A stretch of DNA of 64,000 nt from Glebionis coronaria (GCA_025667525.1 CM046875.1:528513079-528577078), one strand, 5' to 3'; counted from the first letter of the stretch, positions 23,954 through 35,544 are shown. Program-made: numbers and translations. Notes: a model not told the origin generated them from the sequence alone.

Positions 23954-25387
23954 TTAAGAAATATGTTCCATTAAACCTAGACCTAGACGCAAGTAATTAA
24001 AAGGTTCCCTCTTAAGTGGCTTAGTGAAGATATCGGCTAAGTTTTCTACCGAGGGTAACTTCTCTATCGAAATGTTCCCATTTTGAACATTATCCCTAAG
24101 AAAATGGTGGCGAATCCCTATGTGCTTAGTTCGCGAATGTTACACGGGATTCTTGCTAAGGTCCATTGCACCCTTGTTGTCGCACATGATGGTAACATCA
24201 TCAAGAGAAATCCCGTAATCAACAAGCGCTTGCTTCATCCATAGAGCTTGTTGACAAGCTTTATCGGCACTCACATACGGCTTCCGTGGTGGATATAGCA
24301 AGAGCGGTTTGTTTCTTGGAGAACCAAGAAGTTAAACAACAACCCATGAAGGTACAAACTTCACTAGTGCTTTTTCGGTCCACATAGTCTCCCGCATGAT
24401 CCGAGTCCGCTTAGACAATGGTTTCTACGTCGGTCCCTTTAGGATACCATAATCCTAAATGTATAGTGCCCTTAATGTATCGGAAGATACGCTTAACCGC
24501 TTCAAGGTGAGAGGTTTTGTGAGCCTCTTGAAAGCGAGCACAAAGGCAAACACTAAACATGATATCCGGTCGACTTGCCGTTAGGTACAACAAACTACCA
24601 ATCATACCTCTATATTTGGTGTTGTCTGCCAACTCACAATCATCATCTACGGTGAGTTTAGTATCCGAGGCCATAGGGGTCTTCATTGGTCTAGAGTCTT
24701 CTAATCCAAATTTCTTTAGCATTTCTTTAACATACTTGGATTGATTAAAGAAAATACCATCGTACATTTGTTTAATTTGGAGTCCTAAAAAGAAGTTAAG
24801 TTCTCCCATCATACTCATTTCAAACTTGTCATGCATGATTTTGGCAAAGTCATCACACAATGATTGACAAGTTGAACCAAATATAATGTCATCAACATAT
24901 ATTTGTACGATAATGAGGTGAGAACCTTTCTTCTTTGTAAAGAGTGTATTTTCTACCATCCCCATGGTATACTCATGTTTTACAAGAATGCTTTAAGTCT
25001 ATCATACCAAGCTTTGGATGCTTGTTTGAGACCATAAAGAGATTTCTTAAGCTTGTAAACATGATCCGGTTTCTCAAAATCAATGAAGCCGGGAGGTTGA
25101 GCTACATATACCTCCTCATTGATCAAACCGTTAAGAAATGAACTCTTTACATCCATTTGTTGAAGCTTAAACTCTAAAGCACAAGCGTAAGCTAAGAGGA
25201 TTCTAATGGATTCTAATCTAGCTACGGGTGCGTATGTCTCGTCATAACCAATACATTCTTGTTGATTATAGCCTTGAGCTACAAGTCTAGCCTTGTTACG
25301 AGACACAACACCATTTTCATCTAACTTATTCCTATATACCCATTTGGTTCCTATGATGGTCGAACTTCTAGGTGGAGAAACAAGTTC
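23954..25387 (-). pseudogene. SIRE reverse transcriptase and RNase H
   Basis: Copia RT motifs appear in order: KARLVAQGYNQQECIGYDETYAPVAR, DVKSSFLNG, YGLKQASKAWYD, then YVDDIIFGST with the catalytic Asp pair and RPDIMFSVCLCARFQ. RNase H follows at about 24420-23980, partly read in broken frames. The polyprotein terminus (KPLKREPFNYLRLGLG) ends with TAA at 23954. A break lies between 24980 and 24965, and there are several stops in RNase H. RT copies the element RNA after priming by initiator tRNA-Met. It is downstream of integrase, which is the copia order. Confidence 0.92.
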
Positions 25388-26998
25388 TTAAACGTCATTA
25401 GCAATAAATTGATTCAATTCTTCTTGCATAGCGATGACCCAACTCTCATCCATCAAAGCTTCTTTAGCATTCTTTGGTTCAATCAAGGAGACGAAACAAA
25501 AGAAGTTAATTTGATTTTGGACTTGAGATCTTAGGGTCCTTTGATTTAATTCGCCTATGACGTTATCGAGAGCATGATCCTTAGACTCCTTAATGTTTAC
25601 TCCCTTTTCAACACTAAGGTCTTCAACTCCTATGTTTCTAACATCTTTGGCATTAACTATGCCTATTTCATCTAAGTCATCATCTACAAAAGGTGGTGTC
25701 TTAGATGAAGGAGGGGTTTCATCAAATGTTATGTTAAGTGATTCTTCAATTACACCTGAGGTTCTATTAAGGACTATGTAGGCTTTGGTAGTTTGAGAAT
25801 AACCTAAAAAGATACCTTCGTAAGACTTTGGGTCGAACTTTGTAAGGTAATATTTGGTGTTGAGAATGAAGCACTTGCTTCCAAACACCCTAAAGTATTC
25901 CAATGAGGGCTTCTTACCTTTAAGAATCTCATAGGGGGTCATTCCTAGAAAAGGTCGAATAAGAATTCGGTTGAAAATGTAAGTCGATGTGTCCACGGCA
26001 TTGCACCAAAATTTTTGAGGCAAAGATTTCTCATTTAACATCATCCTACTCATCTCTTGGATGGTCCTATTCTTCCTTTCAACTACCCCATTTGATTGTG
26101 GAGTGCGAGGAGTCGAGAAGTTATGGGTAATACCATGAGCTTCACAAAAGGCACCAAATTGCACTTCATTATCAAATTCCCTACCATGATTCGTCGTAAT
26201 AGAGATAATTGAACATCCTAGTTGATTTTGAATTCTTCGACTAAAGGTTTCGAAGTGATCGAAAGCTTCATTCTTAGACGCCAAAAATCTAGTCCAAGTG
26301 AATCTAGAGTAGTCGTCAACTATAACTAGGGTGTAAAGGTTACCTCCATAACTCTGTATGGCGGAAGGTCCAAAGAGATCCATATGTAGGAGCTCTAAGC
26401 ACTGAGAGGTCGAAACCAAATTCTTGACTTTGTGACTTGAGTGAACTTGCTTCCCAATTTTGCAAGCATCACAAAAGTGACTATCAAACTTCATCTTGGG
26501 GAGATGTCTTACCAACTCCTTAGAGACTAAAGATTGAATTAAACGCATATTAGCGTGACCTAATCTCCTATGCCAAAGAGTAGAACTATCATCTAAAGTC
26601 GCTAGACATAAGTTGTCCTTTAACTTCCTATTAACCTTCATGACATAAAGCTCATGCTTTCTAACACCTTTTCCAATGACCTTTCCATCTTTTATGATTT
26701 CACTATCATATTCCAAAAAGATGACCTTACACTTGTTGTCACAAATTTGATCTATAATTAGAAGGTTAGAACCTAAGTTATCTACGTGCTCTACGTTTTC
26801 TATAGTCATAGAGTCAAGAGAGACCGTACCTTTGCCAATGATATTACCACGTCGATTACTTGATAATGTAACGTTACCTCCATCATATGCTTTGTATTGT
26901 GAGAACAAACTTCGATTACCCGTCATGTGTTTAGAACAACCACTATCCTTAATCCACTCGTCAGGCTCTAAATCGATTCCAAAGCATATCTAGGTAAC
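25388..26998 (-). pseudogene. SIRE protease and integrase
   Basis: The protease active site is WIKDSGCSKHMTG (DSG at about 26939-26947). Then come the pre-integrase zinc region (LWHRRLGHANMRLI ... CDACKIGKQ) and the integrase core with D in LHMDLFGP. The second catalytic position reads TTNHGREFDNE where the family has DHG, so Asp is replaced by Asn. The third position is E in NGVVERKNRT. The C-terminal section FRVFGSKCFILN is present. The frame is open from about 26926 to 25388 but ends in a stop before RT. With the Asn it should not be able to integrate. Confidence 0.92.
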
Positions 26999-28056
26999 AA
27001 CACACAAGATCAAACATTTGGTCCCCAATATCTCATGGGTCCAAAATTGTTAGTTCCAAACATCCCTTGCATTTGGTTGGGATGCATGAATGAAGGAGAC
27101 ATTCCCTATGGGGAAAAGATTGTTGTTGAAAATTATTCCAATTCATATGGCCATTTTGTTGTCCATAGTTTCTCCTAGGTGTCTTTGATCTTGATCTAGT
27201 ATTATTATTATTCCTCCTAGGTATTGGAGTTTTACTTATAGGTCGTGGTTTAGCTTGATCATCTCTTTTTGGCGTAGGTGTTCTACTTCTAGGTTTAGAG
27301 TCATTCCGTACTCTTGGAGGAGTAAATGTTTGTCTAGATAAGTTTCTAGTTCCCATTAGAGGTTTACTCAAGGGCTTTTAGAATTTATCTAGAGTATACT
27401 TTTCAATTATAGGTACTTTGACCTTGTTAATAAGAATATGTTTTGGTCCTTCACCTAAAATTGACTTTTCAGAAAGTTCAAGATTTTCACAAAAATCTTC
27501 TTCTGGACGCGGTTCCTTAGCTCCATCGGCGGTTCCATAGCGATAAGGAACCGCCCGATATATTGGAGCACCGCGTACAGGGGAGTGTTTTTCTGAAAAC
27601 CTAACTTGTTTTGGTTCACTAGTTGATGATTCATTAGTGTTATATCCTAACCCAAGTCTTTCCTTAGAATGAATTTGTTTGTTTAGCATATCATCAAGAG
27701 CATTAGTACCTCTCATGAACTTTTCAAGTCTAATGGAGGTTCTCTTAAGGTTTTCATTTTCTTGTCTAAGGTTCTCAAATTTTAAGCATCCTAGATCTAT
27801 TTCTTTATTTTTCTCAAGCTTAGCTAATTTCTCTTTTAGCTCACTAATCTCGTTTTCAAGCTTAGTTCTAGTTGATTTTAGCACTTTGTTCTTTTCAATG
27901 AATTTTAGACTAAGCTTATGCAAGTTATTATATTGAACTTCTAATTAACTATCATATTGAGAAGAACTATTATTGCTATAATACTCGGTTTCGGAAAGTA
28001 CCTCTTTAGAAGTGTGAGCCATGAGACACTTCTCATCCTTGGGGTTGTCATCAACA
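26999..28056 (-). pseudogene. SIRE gag C-terminal part with coiled coil
   Basis: It continues gag after the 28057-30183 insertion (junction sequence AAIVDDNPKDEKCLMAH). A charged heptad-like coiled coil (LENEISELKEKLAKLEKNKEID) is followed by a linker that encodes a palindrome cluster (27509-27554) within APIYRAVPYRYGTADGAKEP. An Arg/Pro-rich basic tail comes next (RSRTPTPKRDDQAKPRP, PRRNNNNTRSRSKTPRR). This extension before the protease is typical of SIRE/Maximus. Stops lie near 27375 and at about 27945. Confidence 0.85.
27509..27554 (-). repeat. Palindromic GCGGTTCCTTA cluster inside gag
   Basis: Direct copy at 27509-27519. The palindrome at 27529-27554 has one arm altered (GCGGTTCCATAGC against GATAAGGAACCGC). 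A weak remnant GAGCACCGCG follows at about 27566. It lies in translated sequence. Confidence 0.7.
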
Positions 28057-30183
28057 TTGTTGGAAACTCACTTTATGTGACGACATTTAAGAATTCCCAT
28101 TAGTTATCATAGTCACACACGTTTAGACTAGACTAGGTTCATGTATAGTTAAGTGTATCGTGTGTGACTATATATACCCCTCCTTAGCTTCCAAGGAGGG
28201 GTGTTGCTTGTGTCATTTTCTTATTTTCAATATGTTTTCTATTTTCACACAACCTCTCTTCTCTCTAAATTTGGTTTGAACGTTTGACATGGATGAAGTG
28301 AATTTGTAATGATAAATTTTTATTTTTTAAAAATTTTATCATTTATTGAATTTAATGTTTAATTTTTTGGGACTCCATCGAGACATCGTGACGAGTCAAA
28401 AGTGACAAGACAAAAGTGACGTGACAAGTGTCAAGATTTATTTTGACGAGACCAAAGAAAAATGGGCGATTTTTTAGTGACTACAGATTTTTTTGATCGG
28501 GTATTAATTATGGGAAGTTGAAGACGGATTTTTCGAAGGCGTGAACTTATTTTATCTTTCAAAGATAACTTGCTCGTGCTTCATATTAGAATGAAGACTT
28601 GTTTATCTGGTTTTCGGGTTCGGGGTGGATGGTTGATGACTCGGATAACTATCACTTAAAGGGGTTACATTGTTGTACTCAGTGTCACGCGCTAAGTCGA
28701 CGTGGATAATATCAAGAGGTGTTGTGCTTATAGACTTATTCAGTGATGCATTAAGTACTTAGAGATTTCTCCACCGTTTCTTCATTCAACAATAGTGCAA
28801 GCTTAAGTCACAAGATCGAAGGATTTTTATTCGGTTTCACGTTTGATGTATCCGGTTCATTCTATCAGTGGTCACTTCAAATTGCTTTCAAGTGGGTTGG
28901 TAAAGGTGGCCATGGAGAGTTTATGAGAAGAGATTTTCGATCAACTGCTGATTCTCACAAACTATATAATTCAGCTTATTTATTACTCTCACGAGATTTT
29001 AGGTATATGTGCGTACGATTTGTTGATGGTTCCGAGTTTCGAAACCATCAAGGGGGAAGAAGAAGACACATTGAACGCACAACGAGTACACGTGATGAAC
29101 TTCGTACCTTCTTTTGATTTGAAGACATTCCGGGATGACATTTGTCATAGCCGCAGAGAAAATCAGTGTTTTAACTCGTGGCGTTATCAATCTCTAAACG
29201 GTACACTACTGATTCGATGTTTAATTGTTTGGTTGTTGCAATTATTCATCATCATTATCCTATATGCATTCCTGGGACTTAATTGACTCTGGTGCATCTC
29301 CGGAAGAAGATATGTGCATTTCCGGGACTTAATTGACTCTGGTGTTACGATGTCAACTTCATGAATGGGATAAAGTGTCCACTTCAGTATTTGAGCTTCA
29401 TAATTGGGATTGATTTACTTTCTTCAACTATGTGGGGGAAGAAATGTCTTGATTCTTTCTGGTATGTATTACTTGAACTCTCAGGGGGAAGAAAAAATTC
29501 AGAAGAATTATTCAAGCATGGGAAGAAAAGTTGTTGATCTACTTGGTGTACCCCTTACTTTCAATCCCTCTTAGCAACGTTATCATGTTATATGATGGGA
29601 TTTGCTTGTTAGATTCCGCTGTGCGCTTAATCATTCTAAGCTTTATTGAAAGCTTTGAAGTTGCTTACGAGGATTGTCGGTTTAGGGGGAAGCTATTTAA
29701 AAGCTTCTACATCAAGTTTATGTGGCATGAATTAGGGGGAAGTTAATTCAGAAGCTTCTCCTTCACCAGAAGTGAATGGGTTACTTAGCTCGTGCCGTTA
29801 TAGTATTTCTTCTACAAGTTACTTTAAAGATGATTCGTTTTGAAGACGAAGGCCTCAGAAGACATCATCAGCATTGGACGCTTCATGGAAGCTCTTGTTA
29901 TTTATCATTATGTACTTGTTAGGAAAAATATTGTAAGGAATTCTACACGTCGTCCCATTAGGGAAGATTGTTGGAAACTCACTTTATGTGACGACATTTA
30001 AGAATTCCCATTAGTTATCATAGTCACACACGTTTAGACTAGACTAGGTTCATGTATAGTTAAGTGTATCGTGTGTGACTATATATACCCCTCCTTAGCT
30101 TCCAAGGAGGGGTGTTGCTTGTGTGATTTTCTTATTTTCAATACATTTTCTATTTTCACACAACCTCTCTTCTCTCTAAACTT
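28057..30183 (+). mobile_element. Small non-autonomous LTR element (TRIM-like), 2.1 kb
   Basis: Two 216-bp direct repeats (28057-28272 and 29968-30183) differ at about four positions. The flanks are CAACA at 28052-28056 and 30184-30188, and the SIRE gag reads through when the element is removed. The repeats start TTGTTGG and end AAA(T/C)TT, so they lack clean TG...CA ends. A TATA box (CTATATATACC) lies inside each repeat. The interior has no long ORF. It holds five AGGGGGAAG-type purine runs in its right half (near 29046, 29430, 29484, 29687 and 29734). I could not identify a convincing PBS (TTTGGTTTGAACG follows the left repeat). Orientation is inferred from the TATA box and purine runs. Confidence 0.8.
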
Positions 30184-30188
30184 CAACA

Positions 30189-31250
30189 ATGGCTGCCACT
30201 TTATTCCACCACCCACCTAGACCACCGGATTACTAAAAAGCAAATCCACAAACATCATCACCGCTATCGCTCCATGAACCTCCAACAAACGTCGTGTGGT
30301 TCTTGTCGCATGAAGGCTTAGGAAAATCACCGATAAAATGATTTGGATCACCACATCTAAAGCATTTCCTATCACCTTTATCATCTTTGGCAAATCGGTT
30401 TTTGGAGAAAGGTTTCTTGTCGTTGTTTGGTTGCCTCACGTATTGACCTCGTCTTTTGAAGAACTTCTTAAAGTCTCTAACCGCCAAGGCATATTCCTCA
30501 TCATCACTATCCGAGGAGCTTTCATGGTCACTTTGTGCCTTCTTAGATTTGAGTGCAAGAGACTTTCTTTCACTCTTAGTTTTCACCATTTCTGAGTCCT
30601 TCAAAATTATCATCTCATGAACCTTCAAGTTACCAATGAGTTCATCGAGTGATAATTTGGTGAGATCCTTTGATTATTCAATCGTCATGACTTAGCTCTC
30701 CATTTGGGATGCAACGCCCTAAGAAACTTCCTAACATTGTTCTTGCTAGAAAAACCTTCATCAAGTGCTTTTAGACTAGTAATAATAGTGTTAAATCTAG
30801 CAAATGCACTATCTATGGTTTCATCTTCTAAGATGACAAATTGTTCATATTGTTGAACAAGAAGATTGATTTTACTTTCTTTGACTAGGCTATTACCTTG
30901 GTGGGTTACTAAAAGAGTGTTCCAAATGTCTTTAGCAGTTTCACACATAAAAATCCTTTCGTACTCTTTCTTTGGTAAAGCATTATAAATAACCATTTTA
31001 GCCTCATTATTGTTAGCAAGTTTCCTTTTAGTATCCTCATTAGCTTTGTCAAAAGTGACTATCTCCTTACTTTTAGAAACTTCATTATATTAAAATGGCA
31101 AAAAATCACCATTGGTAATAACATGCCAAAGATCTAAATCTTTTGATTTCACATAAGTCTCAAACCTATTTTTCCATTAAATAAAACTATCGATTTCAAA
31201 AGAGGTGGTCTTTGCATAGATTGCCCTTCTAGATACTTGTTGGAATCCAT
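30189..31250 (-). pseudogene. SIRE gag N-terminal part with zinc knuckle
   Basis: Start is MDSNKYLEGQSMQRPPL at 31250, about 50 nt after the PBS. Copia gag motifs follow (DLWHVITNGDF; IYNALPKKEYERIFMCETAKDIWNTL; FARFNTIITSLKALDEGF). The knuckle reads [17 protein letters not shown], so the last Cys of CX2CX4HX4C is Phe. In-frame stops occur near 31183 and 31090. The 2.1-kb element interrupts gag at 30188. Confidence 0.9.
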
Positions 31251-31297
31251 AGATCGATTCAAGTTTAAAAATACAATAAAAAGTCTTGAGCAACCAC

Positions 31298-31309
31298 ACT
31301 CTGATACCA
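31298..31309 (-). other. Primer-binding site, initiator tRNA-Met type
   Basis: In element orientation TGGTATCAGAGT lies two bases after the 5' LTR, the usual copia PBS with one change at the last base. Confidence 0.93.
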
Positions 31310-31311
31310 AT

Positions 31312-32533
31312 TGTAGAAACTAGAAGGGGGGTTGAATAGTCTCTTAAATTTACTTGTTAAAGGTTGGTTTTAAAAAATTATTTTTTCAAAAACTTAAGCT
31401 TGAGTATTTATGTGAAACCTTCTTATACACAATATGAACAAGGTATAGTGCAACTAAACTAATAATCACAAGTATAAAGAATAATGAATGTAAATAGATA
31501 AGGGAAGGAAAGATCAAACCAAACACCAACGATTTATAGTGGTTCGGCAACGAAGCTCACTCCTCGTTCCTACTCCACTCCTCGAGTACTCCTTACTCGA
31601 GAGTTCACTAATCAACAAGCTCCTTAAGGTGGAGAAAACGTACACAACGTCGCTTAACCAATTTCCGACTCTAAGCTAAAAGTCGAGCCCTAATCTTAGC
31701 TAGGACCAATCTACACCAATATACTTTGAGGACTAAGTATTAACCTTAATACATACACAACTTCCAAATAGACACAACTACTTGGATCTTCACAATAATG
31801 ACACAACAATGAATAAATAAGTTTGGATCTTCAATGGATCTTTGAGGTAGACACAACACTTCAATAATGATAGTGTTCTTCTCTTTGCACTTTATGAGGA
31901 AAAGATGAGAGGAGAAAGATTCACTTCTAAACAAGTAGTAATCAAACAAATGATCAAGGATTTGAGTGATTTAAGAAGTATGAAAGAATATGGAAATGTA
32001 TGTGCAAAATAGGTGGATTGAAAGTCTGAGAATGGTCCACTATTTATAAGACAAACATCCAACGGCTATATCTGTCCGCGGTTCCTTATTAGAGCCCGTG
32101 GTTCCTTATCGATAAGGAACCGCCGGCGTAGAGTCCGCTCCCTTTTGTCTTTTAGTGGATTGGTTCGAATCTGGGGATTAAAATATCCTGAAAGGATATT
32201 CCAAACCAAGATAGAATATGCCATTTTCAAATTTCAAATTTTCAAATAACTAATTTAATAAAACATTTTCTTAAAAAGAAATTTTAATAATAAAACTTTG
32301 TCACACTTAATAAAAAGTGAGTTTTAAGAAAAGATTAAATCCTTGATCACTTAATTAGGATAATTACTTGTTTGTTCATACCTTAAGTGATAATGGTTGA
32401 TATGAAAAATACTAGAACTCAAGAATTCGTTTTTCATTTTTTTCGTAAATGCTTGTTTTTACATATTGTCGTAATCAAAACAAAGTGAGACCGAAAAATG
32501 CAAGTAATGTTTTTAGGCATCATTGCATTAACA
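31312..32533 (-). repeat. SIRE 5' LTR (1222 bp)
   Basis: Uninterrupted copy with TGTTAATG...TTTCTACA ends. It preserves the empty target of the Athila insertion (near 31890). TATA box at 32041-32048. It lacks 20 bp present in the 3' LTR, lost between two AAGGAACCGCC repeats, so one palindrome unit is missing. Confidence 0.95.
32078..32123 (-). promoter_or_regulatory. Palindromic GCGGTTCCTTA cluster upstream of the TATA box, SIRE 5' LTR
   Basis: Direct copy at 32078-32088 and the 26-bp palindrome at 32098-32123 with one mismatch (GTGG for GCGG). The third unit was deleted. Distance to the TATA box is 30 bp. Confidence 0.75.
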
Positions 32534-32635
32534 GTCTACTTTGGCTTGTTAATCCTTTGGTTAAAATTTGGGTTGTTAAAAGTTGCTGGAAGTCCACCTT
32601 TTTTACCCCTCTGCCCGATGTTCTCTAAATACTAG

Positions 32636-32681
32636 GCGGTTCTTTATCAATAAAGAACTGCGGCCCTATTTGAGGAACCGC
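32636..32681 (+). repeat. Palindromic cluster, plus-strand SIRE internal copy 1
   Basis: The near-palindrome at 32636-32661 (GCGGTTCTTTATC against AATAAAGAACTGC) and the inverted copy TGAGGAACCGC at 32671-32681 use the CTTTA variant of the motif. Confidence 0.7.
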
Positions 32682-32918
32682 GGGTACTGACTACGATGGC
32701 ATCTTTGATTTACACTGTTTCTTTAAATCCTTGTAAACTTTGATGAAATTTTTTCTAAAATCCAGCTTTTTCCCATTTTATCCTACCTAATTTCATTGTT
32801 CATCAACATGAAATTTAACCCATTACTAGTTTGGATCATCCCTTCCCCTTCTTAAACCTCTCTTGGTTATTCTTCTTCTTCATCCTCTGAGCCTTCTTCT
32901 AAACCTAGACACACAACC

Positions 32919-33542
32919 ATGATGTCCACTAGATCATCAAACTCTTCCAAACAATCTTCATAAAAAAGAAACTTTAAGATTAAGATCAAGTTGCCTAAAC
33001 TTGGTTATTCATCTTTTCTTACACCTAAGAATGAGATTTCTCTAATTCTCATTTCTTCATCACCTTTACCACCTCTTGCTCCATGCAAGACTAACTTAAC
33101 GCATGGTACTAACCATTCACATGGTTCTACCTCCTTTTCACTCTAATCTAGGATGAATGAGTTGTCTTCATCCTTCACTCCAAGTCCTCTATTGGATGTG
33201 AACCCTCAACCTCTCCAAAGCATTCCATTTGAGAATGACCTTATTAAGCCTTTGATTACCTTACCTTTAACTCCACCAAACTCACTTATCTCACCATTGG
33301 ACACCATGCCTCCTCCTCCTCCTCCTCCCTCTAACACTCTAATTTTGGGTGTTCTTACTTCCCGCTTCATGGGTGATCCATACTTCTTTGGTTTCCTAGA
33401 AGCTCATGGCTATAATTTTCTATATAGCCTCTATAACAACTACATCATTCAAAACCTAAGAATGGAGATGTTTGGACTTTATAGGAGGTTGCAAGATTTC
33501 TTACTTACTTTGTTCTCCATTCCTCCACCTCCTAGGAGATGA
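32919..33542 (+). pseudogene. Post-pol ORF A of the plus-strand SIRE relative
   Basis: From the ATG at 32919 (MMSTRSSNSSKQSS) the frame runs to the TGA at 33540, with two in-frame stops (near 32961 and 33148). Before the second stop it is Ser/Pro/Lys-rich. Afterwards it has runs of Pro (MPPPPPPPSNT) and a better-conserved looking C-terminal third (FMGDPYFFGFLEAHGYNFLYSLYNNYII). I recognise no family and see no signal peptide. An equivalent is not evident in the minus-strand SIRE. Confidence 0.5.
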
Positions 33543-33984
33543 ACGATGATTTTCTAATAATGTGTTTTAATGAAAATAAAGCCAAGGAAGTCTACCAAAT
33601 CAAGAACTAGTTTAGCTAACTTTCTAATAGTTAGTTGTTATTTCATTTCTTGTATTTCCTTTTTCTTCATGAGTTTTTCATGAAGATGTTTAATTGATTA
33701 AGTCTTTGTGTGTTTCAACCTATGTGCTCACACTAATTAACTTTAGTTTATTTAAAATTGAACTTTAATCTATCATAACATCTAAAACTTGACTAAAATT
33801 GAATCAAAATGTTATCTAAATATTTTGTCACCCTTTGTCAACACTCTTTGTAAGTGTTTTGCCCTTTGTGAAACCAAAGCATAATCTAGTGCTAACAAAG
33901 GTAAAAATCGAAGATTTGCAAAATTTTGAAAGAGCCTTATTTTTCTCAAAACTTTGTAAAATTGAATTTTCACGTCCACTGTAC

Positions 33985-34050
33985 GCGGCTAAGTAAATGT
34001 CGCACAATTCTTTATCTTTTAAAGAACCGCAAGTTCATTTAAAGAACCGC
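33985..34050 (+). repeat. Degenerate palindromic cluster, plus-strand SIRE internal copy 2
   Basis: GCGGCTAAGTA at 33985, then AATTCTTTATC paired with TTAAAGAACCGC (to 34030) and another TTAAAGAACCGC at 34039-34050. It is the most decayed of the clusters. Confidence 0.6.
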
Positions 34051-34238
34051 TGGACAACAAGCCAATTTTTGGCTCGTTTTTTTGTCTTTCTTCTTTGAGC
34101 ACAATCTTTTTCAAGATTCTTTGTTTGTTAATTTTGGCTAAACATTCCTTGAAACTTTTTTTTTCATTTCAAATCTTTGCCTTGTCTACTTTCTTTAAAT
34201 CCTCTTGCTTTGGGAGTTCTTCTTCTCATCCCTCACAA

Positions 34239-34734
34239 TGTCTAACTCTTCTAATCTTAACCTTGACATCTCTTGTCACAATCTTCTAAACCTAAATCTT
34301 CTTCTTTTAAGCTTTCTAAGAAACCGGAAATCTTGGTTCGATCCATTTGGATCAAGAAGAACAAGGATCTTCATGAATCCTCTTCTCCCAAACCTTGCAA
34401 GACTTCTTCTTTCTCTCCTATTAAGTATTGGAATGAGACTTTCTCTATCAATCTAATTACCGGAGAAAGAGAATCTCTTCCACCACCACCTAAACCTTGC
34501 AACATACCTCACCTCAATGACTTCTCTTCTTCCCCAAATCTCACTAGGCATTGTAAAAACATCTCTTATCCACTTTCTCCTTCTCCACCACTACCTTATC
34601 ATTTTGATAGTCCTCCCCCATCAAACGAATTTGTTTTGCATCATGGAAGCTCATGTGTTTATTGTCGATTTCAAGAAATCAAACTTCCTCATGCGTATGA
34701 CCAGCTAAATTTTCTTGAATTTCTTCTCACTTGA
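34239..34734 (+). pseudogene. Post-pol ORF B of the plus-strand SIRE relative (HHG-CxxC protein)
   Basis: It probably starts at the ATG at 34239 (MSNSSNLNLDIS), followed by a one-base frameshift near 34273. The open frame then runs to 34734 (about 153 codons). The body is Ser/Lys/Pro-rich (SKPKSSSFKLSKKPE, SPSPPLPYHFDSPPPSNE). The C-terminal motif LHHGSSCVYCRFQ ... HAYDQLNFLEFLL matches the ORF at 22894-23250 of the other SIRE element. Conservation of the HHG, the CxxC, the Gln and the HxYxxLN block, while the rest diverged, argues that the motif was under selection when the elements were active. Function unknown. Confidence 0.6.
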
Positions 34735-35544
34735 CCTCCTCTCAAAGTCTTTGTTCCCGTGAACAAATCTTCGAATGATGCCTCGTCGTCTTATTTTCTA
34801 ATTAAAGCACACTTTGTGTTTTAGTCGTTTGAGTCAAGTAAAAACTTAAGTAATCTTGGAGGATTATCACTACTAGAGTAGTTTATGCTTATGTTGTTTA
34901 TTTTCCTTATTTGTTGTTTTAATATTCATATTGTGTGTATGAATATTTCTCTTGTATGTTCCTTCATATTTTTGTAATATGAATGTTATGTGTGTTTTTT
35001 TATTTCCTGCTAATTCTTTATCACACATATTATTATGAGTTGATCATGGTTAAAATTTACAATTGTTTTTTGGTGATTCCAACAATTCTAAACTTCTAAA
35101 CCCTTGACATATTATCATTACAATTGGTATGGATGTTTCTTTTCTACCTTTATTCTACCAATTGTACATTGATTTTGTCAAAACACCCTCCTTGGACATA
35201 CTTAGCAAATAGTTACTTCTAATTTGAGATTTCTTTTCTTCCTCCCTCTCAAGTTATATAGTAGGTAGTAACTATTATATACATTTGTGTTTCTTTTCTC
35301 TCTACTAACCTTTGTATCTAGCATGTCACCTTAGCTCAATTTCTTGGTGCCCCAAGCTAGGGGGAGTAAACACCAAAGGGGAGCTACTAGCAAAGTCGAT
35401 TCTTCTCTTCTTTAAATACTTGTGCTAACCTTTTTGCTTCGACAAAAGGGGAGAAATGATAGTGATAAACTTGTTAATAATTCGAATAATTTTATATTTT
35501 ACATAAATGAGTTTATAGTTTGTCGTAATCAAAAAGGGGGAGAT
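34735..35544 (+). other. SIRE 3' non-coding region with repeated purine tracts
   Basis: No ORF is seen. Purine runs CTAGGGGGAG (35357), CAAAGGGGAG (35374), AAAAGGGGAG (35445) and the final AAAAAGGGGGAGAT (35531-35544) precede the LTR. The same series exists in the minus-strand SIRE. Confidence 0.75.

Larger units (their letters stand above)
10790..32533 (-). mobile_element. SIRE/Maximus-type Ty1/copia element, split by two insertions
   Basis: The element has TGTTAATG...TTTCTACA LTRs and a 5-bp target duplication GTCTA (10785-10789 and 32534-32538). The initiator-tRNA-Met-type PBS is next to the 5' LTR, and a G-rich PPT (AAAAAGGGGGAGAT) precedes the 3' LTR. In element orientation it reads gag, protease, integrase, RT, RNase H, then a long post-pol region with a small ORF. 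That order, the coiled-coil extension of gag and the post-pol region are SIRE/Maximus traits. Removing the Athila (10,405 bp plus a 5-bp duplication) and the 2.1-kb element leaves about 9.2 kb. All coding parts are broken. Confidence 0.92.

Noticed and set aside
28923..29286. ORFs inside the 2.1-kb TRIM-like element
   Set aside because: They are short and overlapping on both strands, with no similarity I recognise; the element looks non-coding.
28057..30183. Segmental duplication explaining the two 216-bp repeats
   Set aside because: The CAACA duplication outside the pair and the restored SIRE gag frame show a transposon insertion with LTRs.
32539..32918. 5' LTR or pol of the plus-strand SIRE
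   Set aside because: No pol motifs or PBS are visible here or at 10582-10784. The piece is truncated.
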